A DNA stretch of 64,000 bases from VGSG01 sp040756375 (GCA_040756375.1 JBFLZC010000007.1:124001-188000), one strand, 5' to 3'. Shown: positions 7,034-16,712, numbered from the stretch's first letter. Program-made: numbers and translations. The notes: generated by a model from the letters alone, not told the origin.

Positions 7034-8677
7034 ATGTCTTCATTTAGCTTCAATCCGATGAATAGGAGGGTTTTCCTTAAGGCCTCTGCGTTGTGGGCCA
7101 CCGCGGCAGCGCTCAACGTTCCGGCGCTAACGCCTGCCGCTGCTCAGCGCCCGAAGGAAGGGGAATACGACGCGATTGTCATCGGCGCGGGGCTGGGAGG
7201 CTTGGCCTTTGCCGGGTACATGGCAAAGCAGGGTTTCAAGGTCCTGGTGCTGGAGCACCATGATGTTCCGGGAGGGTACGCCACCACCTTTACGCGAGAT
7301 CGGGGCCGTTTCACATTCGATGTGTCTCTCCATCAGACTGCGCTGGGAGGCGCGGGAAAAGCGATCTTGACGGACCTGGAGGTGCTCAAGAAGGTCCGCT
7401 TCTACAAGTGCCGTGAACTGTTCCGGGTCCTTGGCACAGGGTTGGACATCGCCTGCCCTGGGGGCGATCCAAAAGCCATCGAGCAGATCCTTATAGAGAA
7501 GTTCCCGCAGGAGAAAAAGGCGGTTCAGGCTTTCATGGCAGACGCAGTAGGAGTGAGCGAAGAAACGGAGAAGCTCTTCGAGGAAGGAGCGTTGACCACA
7601 TTCAAGAAAGCGCTATTCCCGTTGCGTTTCCCGCGCTTGTGGGCAGCAAGAAAAAAGACCCTGGCCGATTACCTGAATGAATACACTACCAATCCTTCGC
7701 TGAGATCGGTGATGTCGGTCTTCTGCGGATATTACGGGCTCCCTCCGAGCAAACTTTCAGGCTTCTATTACATGACCGCGACCGGTGGGTATTTTCGGTA
7801 CGGCGGCTCCTATCCTGCAGGCGGCTCCCAGGCAATCAGCAACGCTATTACTGAGCTTATTGAATCCAAGGGCGGCCAGGTTCGGTTCGGCACGCGGGTC
7901 GCTCAGGTGCTCAGCAAGGACGGCCGCGCAATCGGCGTCAAGACATCCGAAGGGGAGTCCCTGTCAGCCAAAGCAGTGGCTGCCAACTGCAGCGTCGTGA
8001 GGCTCTTCTCGGACATGCTTCCTGGTGCGGCAGTGCCCGCTGACTATCGGCAGAGGCTCGGTGCTCTCAAGCCCAGTGTTTCGTCCTTTCAGGTGTGGCT
8101 TGGGTTGAACAAGGACATCACGAGCATTGTCAAAGATTCTCACATCTTCCTGCAAGGCGAACAAGACCCTGAAAAGGCCCATCAATATTGTCTTGAAGGT
8201 CGGGCCGATAAGAGCAATATCGGGGTGTGTATCTACAATAACATCGCAAAAGAGCTCTCACCGCCCGGAACTTCGACCCTGAGCATAACCTTTGTGTGTG
8301 GTTACGAGCCCTGGAAGCAGTTCGAGAAGGATTATTTTGTCGGAAAGAAGACAGCTTACCACGCGAAAAAGAAGGAAATTACCGAAACGCTTATCCGACG
8401 CGTTGAAGAGCAATTGATTCCCGGGCTTAAAAGCATGATCGCGGTGCAGGAATCAGCCACACCCCTGACGAATGTCCGTTACACCTTGAACACGGCCGGC
8501 GCGATATACGGTCTGGAACAGAGTATGGATAATTCCTTCATGACTCGGATCTCCAACCGCACGCCCATTAAGGGACTGTACTTGTCCAGCGCGTGGGGCG
8601 ATCCCGGCGGCGGGTATACGGCCGTGCTACTCGCAGGAAAGAGAGCCTTCGGGCTGCTTATGGAAGATTGGGCGTGA
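7034..8677 (+). CDS. Tat-exported phytoene-desaturase/retinol-saturase-like FAD oxidoreductase
   Basis: A 547-residue NAD(P)/FAD oxidoreductase of the CrtI / all-trans-retinol 13,14-reductase superfamily. Residues 9-37 form a twin-arginine signal (NRRVFLKASA, hydrophobic stretch, then PAAAQ), so the folded flavoprotein should reach the periplasm. The FAD fold follows: IVIGAGLGGLAFAGYMAKQG (about 47-66), ending in a LVLEHHDVPGGY strand. A C-terminal GLYLSSAWGDPGGGYTAVL segment is the second conserved FAD contact of this family. The Tat signal is unusual, since most CrtI-like enzymes are cytoplasmic or membrane-bound. No carotenoid genes are nearby, so a different lipid or isoprenoid substrate is likely. 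The start has AAGGAGG at ideal spacing, and hairpin element E lies in its leader. Confidence 0.88.
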   Translation: MSSFSFNPMNRRVFLKASALWATAAALNVPALTPAAAQRPKEGEYDAIVIGAGLGGLAFAGYMAKQGFKVLVLEHHDVPGGYATTFTRDRGRFTFDVSLHQTALGGAGKAILTDLEVLKKVRFYKCRELFRVLGTGLDIACPGGDPKAIEQILIEKFPQEKKAVQAFMADAVGVSEETEKLFEEGALTTFKKALFPLRFPRLWAARKKTLADYLNEYTTNPSLRSVMSVFCGYYGLPPSKLSGFYYMTATGGYFRYGGSYPAGGSQAISNAITELIESKGGQVRFGTRVAQVLSKDGRAIGVKTSEGESLSAKAVAANCSVVRLFSDMLPGAAVPADYRQRLGALKPSVSSFQVWLGLNKDITSIVKDSHIFLQGEQDPEKAHQYCLEGRADKSNIGVCIYNNIAKELSPPGTSTLSITFVCGYEPWKQFEKDYFVGKKTAYHAKKKEITETLIRRVEEQLIPGLKSMIAVQESATPLTNVRYTLNTAGAIYGLEQSMDNSFMTRISNRTPIKGLYLSSAWGDPGGGYTAVLLAGKRAFGLLMEDWA

Positions 8678-8704
8678 CGGGAGAATTTAGCCGGCGAGCC
8701 ATGC

Positions 8705-9985
8705 TCACCGCTCGAAGATGCGGAAAATCTCGTCAGTCTCGTCTATGGGCCCCAGAGCCACCAGCGAGCAGCGCCCTGGGCTGAAGAGCTGCCTGGCGGT
8801 ATCAGCCAGTTTCTTGGGAGTTACTCGTTCAAGCGCACCGATGATCTCGTCTACGGTGATGTACCGGCCGAAATATAATTCGCTCTTCGCGAGGCGGTGC
8901 ATACGCGAGTCGGAAGACTCCATTGACAGGATTATGTTACCCCGCATCTGATTCTTTGCCGTGCGAATTTCCTGTTCGGTTAAGCTTCCCGCGAGATCTG
9001 TGGTTTCCTTCTTGAGTATGGTGAGGAGCTCTTCGACTCTGCCGGGATCGCATCCCGCGTATACAACGAAGATTCCCGTGTCCGAAACCGAAGAGAGGTA
9101 TGAATAGATCGAATAGGCCAGTGCTTTCTTTTCGCGCACTTCCTGGAAGAGCCGGGAACTCATACCGCCGCCCAGTATTGTGTTCAGGATGTGTCCTGCA
9201 TGGCGTTTCTCGTCTACTGCGCTGGGACCTTCCAGTCCCAAGCATACATGCACCTGCTCTAGGTCACGAGCGATTACTTGGCTCGACGGCTCGACCGCCG
9301 GCTTTGGGTGGCTGTTCCGTGCTGGGCCTTGTGGCAGGCTCCCCATGTGCTTCTCGATCAGCTCTACGAATCTGTCGTGGTTCACACGCCCGGCCGCACA
9401 CACAACGGTCTCAGCGGGAGAGTACGCCGAGTCCTTGAAAGTGATGATCGAGTCTCGTCCCATGGAGAGAACCGTGGGTATAGTTCCCAGTACGGGTTGA
9501 CCCAAGGGACTTCCCTGCCAGAGACGATTACCGAGGATCTCGTGCACCAGCTCTTCGGGCGAGTCTTCGAGCTGGTTGATCTCCTGGCAGATCACCTGCT
9601 TCTCACGGTCGATCTCTTCTTCAGGGAAGCTTGAATTGATGAAAAGGTCGCTGAGCAGGTCTACAGCCAGCTCCAAATCCTCACCCAACACCTTGCCGTA
9701 AAACGCGGTCAGTTCCTTGCTGGTGAACGCGTTGAGAATCCCCCCAACTGAGTCCATTTCCCTGGCGATGTCGAACGCGGATCGCCGTTGGGTCCCTTTG
9801 AACAGCATGTGCTCGATGAAATGACAGATACCGTTGAGCGCGGGCTGTTCAAACCGCGAGCCGCACCGAACCCAGATCCCCATAGAAACGGATTTCATAT
9901 GGGGAACTTCCTCGGTGATCACCCGAAGATCGTTATCGAGTACGGTTTTGCGGTAGGTATTAGTTTCTTCGTACCTGGTGTGCAA
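8705..9985 (-). CDS. M16-family zinc peptidase (pitrilysin/MPP-like)
   Basis: A 426-residue M16 peptidase of the processing-peptidase type. The inverted zinc motif HFIEH sits at about residue 45 in GICHFIEHMLFKGT, and a distal glutamate lies in the REKQVICQEINQLEDSPEE helix. The C-terminal M16 half carries GGGMSSRLFQEVREKKALAYS. Family members degrade or process peptides in the cytoplasm. This gene commonly follows pnp in Desulfobacterota, as here. The frame is open back to 10099 inside pnp. I place the start at the TTG at 9985, 22 nt after the pnp stop with a weak GGA 6 nt before it, because the resulting length fits the family. An ATG at 10036 overlapping pnp is the alternative. Confidence 0.9.
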   Translation of the reverse strand: MHTRYEETNTYRKTVLDNDLRVITEEVPHMKSVSMGIWVRCGSRFEQPALNGICHFIEHMLFKGTQRRSAFDIAREMDSVGGILNAFTSKELTAFYGKVLGEDLELAVDLLSDLFINSSFPEEEIDREKQVICQEINQLEDSPEELVHEILGNRLWQGSPLGQPVLGTIPTVLSMGRDSIITFKDSAYSPAETVVCAAGRVNHDRFVELIEKHMGSLPQGPARNSHPKPAVEPSSQVIARDLEQVHVCLGLEGPSAVDEKRHAGHILNTILGGGMSSRLFQEVREKKALAYSIYSYLSSVSDTGIFVVYAGCDPGRVEELLTILKKETTDLAGSLTEQEIRTAKNQMRGNIILSMESSDSRMHRLAKSELYFGRYITVDEIIGALERVTPKKLADTARQLFSPGRCSLVALGPIDETDEIFRIFER

Positions 9986-10007
9986 GGGAAGTCCACAATT
10001 TGAATGA

Positions 10008-12098
10008 CTACTCGTCGGGCGTCTTTCCGATGGCATCCTTCCGGGAAAGCTTGATCTTGCCCTGCGCGTCGATACCGATGACTTTGACGGGGAAGACATC
10101 CCCTTCGTTCACCACGTCCGTTACTTTACGGACCCGCTCCGGCGCGAGCTGCGATATGTGCACCAGACCGTCAGTGCCGGGAAAGATCTCTACGAATGCG
10201 CCAAAGTCGGTCACCTTTCTGACCACCCCGCTGTAGATCCTGCCCACCTCAGCTTCTTGGGTCAATTGTTTGATGACCTTGCGGGCTTCTTCCGCACCTC
10301 GGACATCCACAGCTGCAATGACCACTTTACCGGTATCGTCCACGTCGATCTTGGTATTGGTCTCTTCTTGTATGGCTCGGATGGTCTTGCCACCAGGGCC
10401 GATGATGTCCCTGATCTTGTCCGGATTCACGTACATGACGAAGATCCTGGGCGCATACGGGGACACATCTTTCCGTGCCTCAGGAAGCGCCTGCATCATG
10501 ATGTCGAGGATGTGCCTGCGCCCCTCCCGTGCCTGGTAAAGGGCCTGAGACATGATTTCTCTCGTTATGCCCGTGACTTTGATGTCCATTTGAAGAGCAG
10601 TTATCCCGTCACGAGTCCCCGCGACCTTCAGATCCATGTCACCGTAATGATCTTCCGCGCCGATGATGTCGGAAAGTATCACGATCCGGTCGCCTTCCTT
10701 GAGGAGCCCCATAGCAATGCCGGCCACCGGCTCCTTGAGCGGCACTCCTGCATCCATCAGAGATAGCGACGAACCGCACACGGTCGCCATGGACGACGAA
10801 CCGTTCGATTCAAGGATCTCTGAAACCACCCGTATGGTGTAAGGGAAGTCTTCGTCACTAGGGAGTAGATACGCCAACGCACGCTCTGCAAGGGCGCCAT
10901 GGCCTATTTCTCTGCGGGAGGGCCCGCGCAGGAATTTGACCTCGCCTACGGAAAACGGCGGGAATTTGTAATGGAGCATAAACGATTTGTACTGCTCACC
11001 GACGAGCGCTTCCACCTTCTGCTCGTCGGCGGACGTACCCAGCGTAACGATGACCAGGGCCTGAGTTTCACCACGAGTGAACAGAGCGCTCCCGTGCGTA
11101 CGCGGCAATACGCCTGCCTCACACGATACGTCCCGGACTTCCGCGAAAGTACGACCTCCGATCCGCACGTTCTTTTCAAGGATCATGCGCCGGAGGTATT
11201 CCCCTTCAACGTGCTCCAGGTAGCCCAGGACCTCCCGACGCCGTAGGTCACCCTCTTCGCCCAGCGATTCTAGGATGCTGTGATAGATGCGTTCCAGCGT
11301 ATCCTGGCGCTCCAGCTTCGGGTGGATATCCATAGCCTTCTCCACCTCGCCTCCCCAATCTCTTCGGATTCGATCGAGGAGTTCCGCGTCTTCCACCGGT
11401 GAAGGGACCTCTCTCTTGGGTTTGCCCACTTCCTGACGGAGCTTGTCCTGCGCATCCAGGATCTTGTCGATTTCAGCCTGGGCTAGAAAAATCGTCTCCA
11501 GGATGGTTTCTTCAGGAACGCGATCCGCGCCCCCTTCGACCATCACGATGCCTTGGCGCCCTGCTACAACGATTATGTTGAGATCGGAGTAGGCGTCTTC
11601 TATGGCGGAGGGGTTCACCACCAGGTTCCCGTCGACGCGTCCCACTCGCACCGCGCCTATGGGACCTTCAAACGGGATATCCGATACGTGGAGCGCTGTT
11701 GAGGCTGCATTTATCGCGAGGATGTCCGGGTCGTTCTCTCCGTCTGACGAGAGGACCGTGGCAATGATCTGAGTCTCTGCCTTGAATCCCTTTGGAAAGA
11801 GCGGCCGAATCGGTCGATCGATGAAGCGAGCGGTAAGGATCTCCTTTTCAGTAGGTTTTCCTTCCCTCTTAAAAAAACCGCCGGGTATTCGCCCGGCAGC
11901 GTAGGTCATCTCCAGGTAATCAACTGTGAGGGGGAAGAAGTCAATTCCTTCTCGCCCGTGTTTTTCCGATACTGCGGTGCATAAGACCAAGGTCTCTCCG
12001 CACCTTATGAGACAAGCGCCTGAAGCTTGTTTTGCCAGGCGCCCGGTCTCCAACGCGATTTGTTTCCCCGAAACATCAGCAAAGGCTTTATATTCCAT
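10008..12098 (-). CDS. pnp: Polyribonucleotide nucleotidyltransferase (PNPase)
   Basis: A 696-residue PNPase, the 3'-5' phosphorolytic exoribonuclease of mRNA decay. Domain order is as expected: first RNase PH domain (about 1-225, with GRIPGGFFKREGKPTEKEIL and RPLFPKGF), all-alpha linker, second RNase PH domain (about 310-540, with TRGETQALVIVTLGT, GPSRREIGHGALAERAL and GDMDLKVAGT), KH domain (IRDIIGPGGKTIRAIQEET, about 560-580) and C-terminal S1 domain (GRIYSGVVRKVTDFGAFVEI). The metal- and phosphate-site residues look intact. rpsO lies 69 bp upstream on the same strand, the widespread rpsO-pnp pair, and an M16 peptidase gene follows. Confidence 0.98.
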   Translation of the reverse strand: MEYKAFADVSGKQIALETGRLAKQASGACLIRCGETLVLCTAVSEKHGREGIDFFPLTVDYLEMTYAAGRIPGGFFKREGKPTEKEILTARFIDRPIRPLFPKGFKAETQIIATVLSSDGENDPDILAINAASTALHVSDIPFEGPIGAVRVGRVDGNLVVNPSAIEDAYSDLNIIVVAGRQGIVMVEGGADRVPEETILETIFLAQAEIDKILDAQDKLRQEVGKPKREVPSPVEDAELLDRIRRDWGGEVEKAMDIHPKLERQDTLERIYHSILESLGEEGDLRRREVLGYLEHVEGEYLRRMILEKNVRIGGRTFAEVRDVSCEAGVLPRTHGSALFTRGETQALVIVTLGTSADEQKVEALVGEQYKSFMLHYKFPPFSVGEVKFLRGPSRREIGHGALAERALAYLLPSDEDFPYTIRVVSEILESNGSSSMATVCGSSLSLMDAGVPLKEPVAGIAMGLLKEGDRIVILSDIIGAEDHYGDMDLKVAGTRDGITALQMDIKVTGITREIMSQALYQAREGRRHILDIMMQALPEARKDVSPYAPRIFVMYVNPDKIRDIIGPGGKTIRAIQEETNTKIDVDDTGKVVIAAVDVRGAEEARKVIKQLTQEAEVGRIYSGVVRKVTDFGAFVEIFPGTDGLVHISQLAPERVRKVTDVVNEGDVFPVKVIGIDAQGKIKLSRKDAIGKTPDE

Positions 12099-12167
12099 CG
12101 TATTGGGAATCCTCTTCTGTCAATTCTGAAAAGCAGACAGGTGGAGAGCAAATTTCCGGAATAAGGT

Positions 12168-12434
12168 TTACTTCCTGATTCCGAGCTCGCCTATGATCTT
12201 CTTGTACCGATCCACGCTCTTTGATTTCAGATAGTCCAACAAGCGGCGGCGCTGGCCCACGAGCTTTAGGAGTCCTCTGCGTGAGTGATGGTCTTTCTTG
12301 TGAACCTTGAAGTGCTCGGTCAAGTAAGAAATCCGCTCGCTCAGGAGCGCGATCTGAACTTCCGGCGAGCCTGTGTCGCTCTCGTGCAGTCTGTGTTTCT
12401 CAATAATGGTTCTTTTCTGGTCAGCCTCGAACAT
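12168..12434 (-). CDS. rpsO: 30S ribosomal protein S15
   Basis: An 88-residue S15 of normal length. It binds the central domain of 16S rRNA early in 30S assembly. Diagnostic stretches are HESDTGSPEVQIALLSERI, LTEHFKVHKKDHHSRRGLL and LVGQRRRLLDYL. The ribosome site GAGGAGGAAG lies about 10 nt before the ATG. In many bacteria S15 autoregulates the rpsO-pnp transcript through its leader, but I could not identify that structure here. Confidence 0.98.
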   Translation of the reverse strand: MFEADQKRTIIEKHRLHESDTGSPEVQIALLSERISYLTEHFKVHKKDHHSRRGLLKLVGQRRRLLDYLKSKSVDRYKKIIGELGIRK

Positions 12435-12992
12435 CGTACGTAAACTTCCTCCTCATGATACGCGCACAACGCGATCTAGATTTCATACCATACGGTATCC
12501 TCGAAGTAAAGGCAACCGCAGGGCTGTTTTTTGTCGCGCCGAGCCAACGGTTCGCAGGGACGTAAGGGCGCAAGCTTTTCGGGCGCAATGAATTGCGCCC
12601 CTACTGAGGTTGCTCCGCCGTCAATGCAGCATTCCCCTTGAAAATCGGCGGAAAACCGACCCATGAGCGGGGTTTGAGTTTTCCCGTCACTTACGCTATG
12701 ATAATTTTTCAGTAGGACGAAGAATCTCCACGAGATCCAGCTTCAGGAAGCGCAGGTGATTCGCCTTCTTTAGGAAGCCTCCCATCTTCCCAACCGTTCT
12801 TGCCCTCTCGACCGGGCCGGTTCTTGCGTGCCGACCGGGCGCAGAACTGGTGCCGTTTTACGCCTGCACAGAAGCAATAGCCGCCAGTTATCTCTTCTTT
12901 CGATATCATCACATCCATGCCGAGCAAGGCCTTTGCCAAAGCATGATGAATGGCCGAATTCGCGGGAGTAGCATCTTAGGAAGGAGACACAA
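12435..12992. other. Intergenic region between rpsO and the GlcD/GlcF gene
   Basis: The divergent promoters for rpsO (left) and the FAD/Fe-S dehydrogenase (right) should lie here. The region contains a family A palindrome (12562-12605) and a motif shared with the tolQ upstream region (12677-12703). A leftward open frame at 12709-12939 has Cys-containing but low-confidence coding character and is not called. Confidence 0.6.
12562..12605. repeat. Snap-back repeat, family A copy 2
   Basis: GTAAGGGCGCAAGC is followed by the palindrome GGGCGCAATGAATTGCGCCC and the terminal CTAC. The palindrome equals the right half of the copy at 372-426. Confidence 0.8.
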
Positions 12993-15581
12993 ATGGACCT
13001 ATTCGCAAAGCTGACCGAGATCGCCGGTCCGGGAAACATCAGCACCTCGGCAGTCGATTGCCTTGCCTATTCCAGAGATATGTCCGTGCACTGGGGCACT
13101 CCGGACGCGGTGGTCTTTGCCACGGACACGGAACAGGTGAGCAAGCTGGTGGCTCTGGCAAACCGGGAAAGGATCCCTGTGACAGCCAGAGGCACGGGAT
13201 CGTCGGTCACCGGTGCGGCTCTCGCGCCGAAGGGCGGAATACTGCTGGATTTCACCAGGCTGAATAAGATTAAGGAGATCAATCGCGCCGACGGTTACGC
13301 GGTCATAGAACCCGGGGTCATTTGCAACGCGCTCAACGCGAAATTGGCGCCGACGCATTTCTTCCCACCGGATCCAGGCAGCGCGGCAATTTGCACCATC
13401 GGCGGAATGATCGCCACCAACGCCAGCGGGGTCAGGGCAGCCAAGTACGGCACCACCAAAGATTATGTCAAAGCTCTCACCGTTGTGCTTGCTGACGGAA
13501 GGGTCATTCGGACCGGTGACGTCGCGCCCAAGAGTTCTGCGGGCTACGATCTGACGCATCTGTTCTCAAGTTCAGAAGGGACCTTGGGCATTATCACCGA
13601 AGCGGTGGTGAAGATCCTCCCCATGCCCGAATACGAAGCCTTCTCAAAAGCTTCGTTCCCCGATGTGGACACCGCTGCCAAAGCAGTGGAGAAGATCTTC
13701 ACTTCGGGCATCGAGCTTGCCACGTGCGAAATCCTCGACAGCGTGAGCCTTCAGGTTGCACGGGATGCGCTCAAGATGGATATTCCCCCGAACGTTAATT
13801 GTCAGCTCTTCATGGCGCTTGACGGCCCTAAGAGCGCGGTGCAGGACCAGATCAAGCAAATCGACGAGATTTGCAAGTCAGTGGGAGGCATGGAGAATCT
13901 TTGGTCTGACAATCCCGCGGAAAAGGCCAAGCTCTTCGCGGCCCGTGGGGGACTGGTGCCGGCCATGAGCCGACTCAAGCCCGTCCATCGACTGGTTCCG
14001 CTCGTGGAAGACCTGGGAGTGCCCATAAGCCGTATCCCGGCAACCATCGCGGAAATCCAGAAGATCGGAAAGAAATATGGGTTCCCGGTAGCCACTTTCG
14101 GGCATATCGGTGATGGAAACCTCCACGCCACCTTCATCATGAACCCAACAGACCCCGAACATTGGAAACAGGTCAAATCCATTGCGCTCGAATTCATAGA
14201 CATGACGTTGCGTCAGGAAGGGACGGTTTCAGCGGAACACGGGATCGGTATGGCCAAATCCCCGTACATCGGTAGGCAACTTGGTGAATCACTCGCAGTG
14301 ATGAAGGAAATTAAGAAATCCCTGGACCCCAACAACATCCTTAATCCGGGGAAGATGGGGTTTGACGACGCGATACAGGACATTTTGGACGAAAGCAGTT
14401 TTGAACAATTCGTTCGCGAACCGGATAAGCTGGATCGGTTCCCGGAAGACGTGGCGCCGGAAATCGTCGCGTGCATTCAGTGCGGGTTCTGCCGAGCCGG
14501 CTGCCCCACCTTTGCTGAGAGCACCCTTGAATCACTCAACGCGAAGGGCCGTGTGACCTTGGCGTACAACATGCTCCTCGGCCGACTGGAACCTTCGGAA
14601 GATCTGGCCAAACGGCTGTACCAGTGTATGCTCTGTCTGAACTGCAAGTCTGTGTGCCCGGCGCAGGTGAACGTTGCGGACATCGTTCGGAACGCCCGCC
14701 AGAAGCTCGTAGAGAAAGGGTTCCTCCCGGAAGGCTTCAAAGTGGCTCTGGCCGCGATGATTGACGCGGCCAACCCCCTCCTTGCCTCACCGGAGAAGCG
14801 AACGGACAGTTATCTTCCAGGGTACAAGAAGGCCGTTCCAGGCCAAACCGAAGCCATGCTCCATCTCGGATGCGTCGCGAGCTTCCAGGATGTGAAGATA
14901 ATCCCGTCGTTCATGAAAATCCTGGATAAAGCAGGGATCGATTACGGAGCGATCGGCGAAGAAGAAACCTGCTGCGGGTACCTGGCTTATCTGGTCGGCG
15001 ACATGAAGACCTTCAAGAAGGCTATGGAGATGTATCTGGAGCGCGTGGGCAAGTACAAGCCCAAACAACTGATCACCACGTGTGCGGGCTGCCTCAAGAC
15101 CTTCCGGGATCTCTACCCGAAGTATGGCAACAACGGGAAGCTGGAAGTGCTCCACGGCGTGGAATTGATGGAAAAGCTCATTGGGGAAGGCAAGCTCCCG
15201 TTCGATCAGCAAGCGCCGGCCATGAAGGTCGTTTACCACGACCCATGCGATATCGGACGCCACATGGGCGTGTACGAGCCTCCCCGAAACGTGATCAAAG
15301 CCATACCCGGAGTAGAGCTGCTGGAATTCCCGCTGAACCGCGCTCAAGCCAAGTGCTGCGGCGGCGGTGGCGGCATGAAGGGCTTTGATAACGAGATGGC
15401 CGGAGACATTGGATACAAGAGGCTCCTTTCCGCGATAGACCTCGGCGCGGAAGCCATTGTTTCCGCGTGCCCGTCGTGCAAAGGCACCTTCAATCAGGCC
15501 GCGGCACGAGCCCGCAGAGAAAAGAAAGGCAAGATCAAAGTCCTGGACATCACCGAGCTGATCGCGCAAAGGCTGGCCTGA
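12993..15581 (+). CDS. FAD-linked 2-hydroxyacid dehydrogenase fused to Fe-S subunit (GlcD-GlcF type)
   Basis: An 862-residue fusion. Residues ~1-460 are a GlcD/D-lactate dehydrogenase flavoprotein: FAD_binding_4 with ARGTGSSVTGAALAPKGGI and GGMIATNASG, and the C-terminal oxidase domain with TFGHIGDGNLHATFI and EHGIGMAKSPYI. Residues ~490-560 carry two ferredoxin motifs, CIQCGFCRAGCP and CMLCLNCKSVCP, followed by two CCG/heterodisulfide-reductase-like domains (ETCCGYLAYL, CAGCLKTF, KCCGGGGGMKG, SACPSCKGTF). Such fusions oxidise D-lactate or glycolate and pass electrons to quinone, menaquinone or an electron-transfer flavoprotein. The substrate cannot be fixed from sequence. The start has AAGGAG with a 6-nt spacer. 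It appears monocistronic, and a snap-back repeat follows the stop. Confidence 0.93.
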   Translation: MDLFAKLTEIAGPGNISTSAVDCLAYSRDMSVHWGTPDAVVFATDTEQVSKLVALANRERIPVTARGTGSSVTGAALAPKGGILLDFTRLNKIKEINRADGYAVIEPGVICNALNAKLAPTHFFPPDPGSAAICTIGGMIATNASGVRAAKYGTTKDYVKALTVVLADGRVIRTGDVAPKSSAGYDLTHLFSSSEGTLGIITEAVVKILPMPEYEAFSKASFPDVDTAAKAVEKIFTSGIELATCEILDSVSLQVARDALKMDIPPNVNCQLFMALDGPKSAVQDQIKQIDEICKSVGGMENLWSDNPAEKAKLFAARGGLVPAMSRLKPVHRLVPLVEDLGVPISRIPATIAEIQKIGKKYGFPVATFGHIGDGNLHATFIMNPTDPEHWKQVKSIALEFIDMTLRQEGTVSAEHGIGMAKSPYIGRQLGESLAVMKEIKKSLDPNNILNPGKMGFDDAIQDILDESSFEQFVREPDKLDRFPEDVAPEIVACIQCGFCRAGCPTFAESTLESLNAKGRVTLAYNMLLGRLEPSEDLAKRLYQCMLCLNCKSVCPAQVNVADIVRNARQKLVEKGFLPEGFKVALAAMIDAANPLLASPEKRTDSYLPGYKKAVPGQTEAMLHLGCVASFQDVKIIPSFMKILDKAGIDYGAIGEEETCCGYLAYLVGDMKTFKKAMEMYLERVGKYKPKQLITTCAGCLKTFRDLYPKYGNNGKLEVLHGVELMEKLIGEGKLPFDQQAPAMKVVYHDPCDIGRHMGVYEPPRNVIKAIPGVELLEFPLNRAQAKCCGGGGGMKGFDNEMAGDIGYKRLLSAIDLGAEAIVSACPSCKGTFNQAAARARREKKGKIKVLDITELIAQRLA

Positions 15582-15617
15582 TCGGCTGGGGGCCCGCCTA
15601 TGTGCCGATATTCTTCA

Positions 15618-15647
15618 GTAGGGGCAGACCCGCGCGTCTGCCCCTAC
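15618..15647. repeat. Perfect palindromic repeat, family B copy
   Basis: GTAGGGGCAGAC and GTCTGCCCCTAC form a perfect 12-bp inverted repeat around CCGCGC. It lies 36 bp after the dehydrogenase stop and may fold as a transcript-end hairpin, though no T-run follows. Confidence 0.85.
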
Positions 15648-15827
15648 CGTGAGGAGTCCTCATCAGGGGAAGATACCGGCGAGCGCTATTCTTGGCGAAT
15701 AATCTCGATTCCCGCTATATGATAAAAACCTAACAGGTCTGGCGCGTGCCTTGCTACCGTGCACCGGGAGAAACCAATCTGTGGGGTAATCATGCTTCTT
15801 GCACGTGTTTCAAGGAGGCAACACGTG

Positions 15828-16712
15828 ATGGATATAGGATGTCGTTTTGGTATTCTGGTCATGCGATTCCTGTGCCTCACCTTGCTGGCCTGCTGGTTGT
15901 TAACGGTAACATCTCATTCCGAAGACAAGTACCCCAAGAAATATCTACTGCTGTCCGGCGAGGTGAATGTGACAGCGGTTTACACCCTGCAAGGAGGAGA
16001 GCCTCAAGAAGGTCCCGATGGCGGTGCCCGGTACATCGGTCGTGTGACTATACACGTCGCACGAGAGGACAAATCTTACGACGTTACATATGACCCGCTT
16101 TCGAGCGACCCGCCAGATAAAGCGATTGAAGAGATCAGAAAAGGTGTCGGGTGGAAGGAAGGCTACCTCTTCGTCCCATCGAGTTGCGGAACGGGCAATG
16201 CGTGGAAATGCCACACTGACGTTGCGTTCGCAGTGAAGCAAGGGAATCTCGTTAAGCTTGGGTATTTCAGCGGTGGGCTGCACCCCTGGAGGCCAGGACC
16301 GGGTGGTTCATATGTAAACGGATACTTCTATGATGTGTTTGACTGGCTGGAGGTAAATCCTCTTACGGGTCATGCCACGGCTCCCCCTTTCTTTAAGGTC
16401 ATGAAGGAGGACGACGGCCTTGTGTTCGCGGATCTCGATCGGACGTGGGGCTATAACGTAGAGTACTATAAGAAGGCCTGCGACGATATAGATGATTACA
16501 TCAAAACATACGGTGGCAACGTTCATGAATGGGCATCAATCGTGTCGTCCCTTCTCCTCTGTGCTGCGCTTGCGAAGTATTGCGATCGACAGCCGGAGCC
16601 GGACTTGGCAATGCGTCAGGCAAAGGATCTGCTTCCTGAAAAAGAATTTCGTGTGTTCGAGGATCTCATCGAGCGCCGCGTCGTGAAGGGGAACACGCCG
16701 GTGAAGCATTGA
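15828..16712 (+). CDS. Secreted protein of unknown function
   Basis: A 294-residue protein with an N-terminal signal: after MDIGCRFGILVMR comes a hydrophobic stretch FLCLTLLACWLLTVTS, then SHSED, so export past the inner membrane is expected. The mature part is rich in aromatic residues, Gly and Asp, with a possible beta-rich region (GARYIGRVTIHVARED) and a C-terminal helical region. Five cysteines lie in the mature part. I recognise no family. The ATG at 15828 is chosen over 15759 because AAGGAGG lies 9 nt upstream and the signal peptide then has normal length. The stop codon touches the start of the 130-bp element D. Confidence 0.7.
   Translation: MDIGCRFGILVMRFLCLTLLACWLLTVTSHSEDKYPKKYLLLSGEVNVTAVYTLQGGEPQEGPDGGARYIGRVTIHVAREDKSYDVTYDPLSSDPPDKAIEEIRKGVGWKEGYLFVPSSCGTGNAWKCHTDVAFAVKQGNLVKLGYFSGGLHPWRPGPGGSYVNGYFYDVFDWLEVNPLTGHATAPPFFKVMKEDDGLVFADLDRTWGYNVEYYKKACDDIDDYIKTYGGNVHEWASIVSSLLLCAALAKYCDRQPEPDLAMRQAKDLLPEKEFRVFEDLIERRVVKGNTPVKH

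Noticed and set aside
12709..12939. Possible small leftward gene with Cys residues
   Set aside because: No clear Shine-Dalgarno site, unusual composition (Arg/Gly/Pro-rich tail) and position in the rpsO upstream region; left as intergenic.
14787..15569. 260-codon leftward frame antisense to the GlcF part
   Set aside because: The Fe-S/CCG motifs on the upper strand are decisive.
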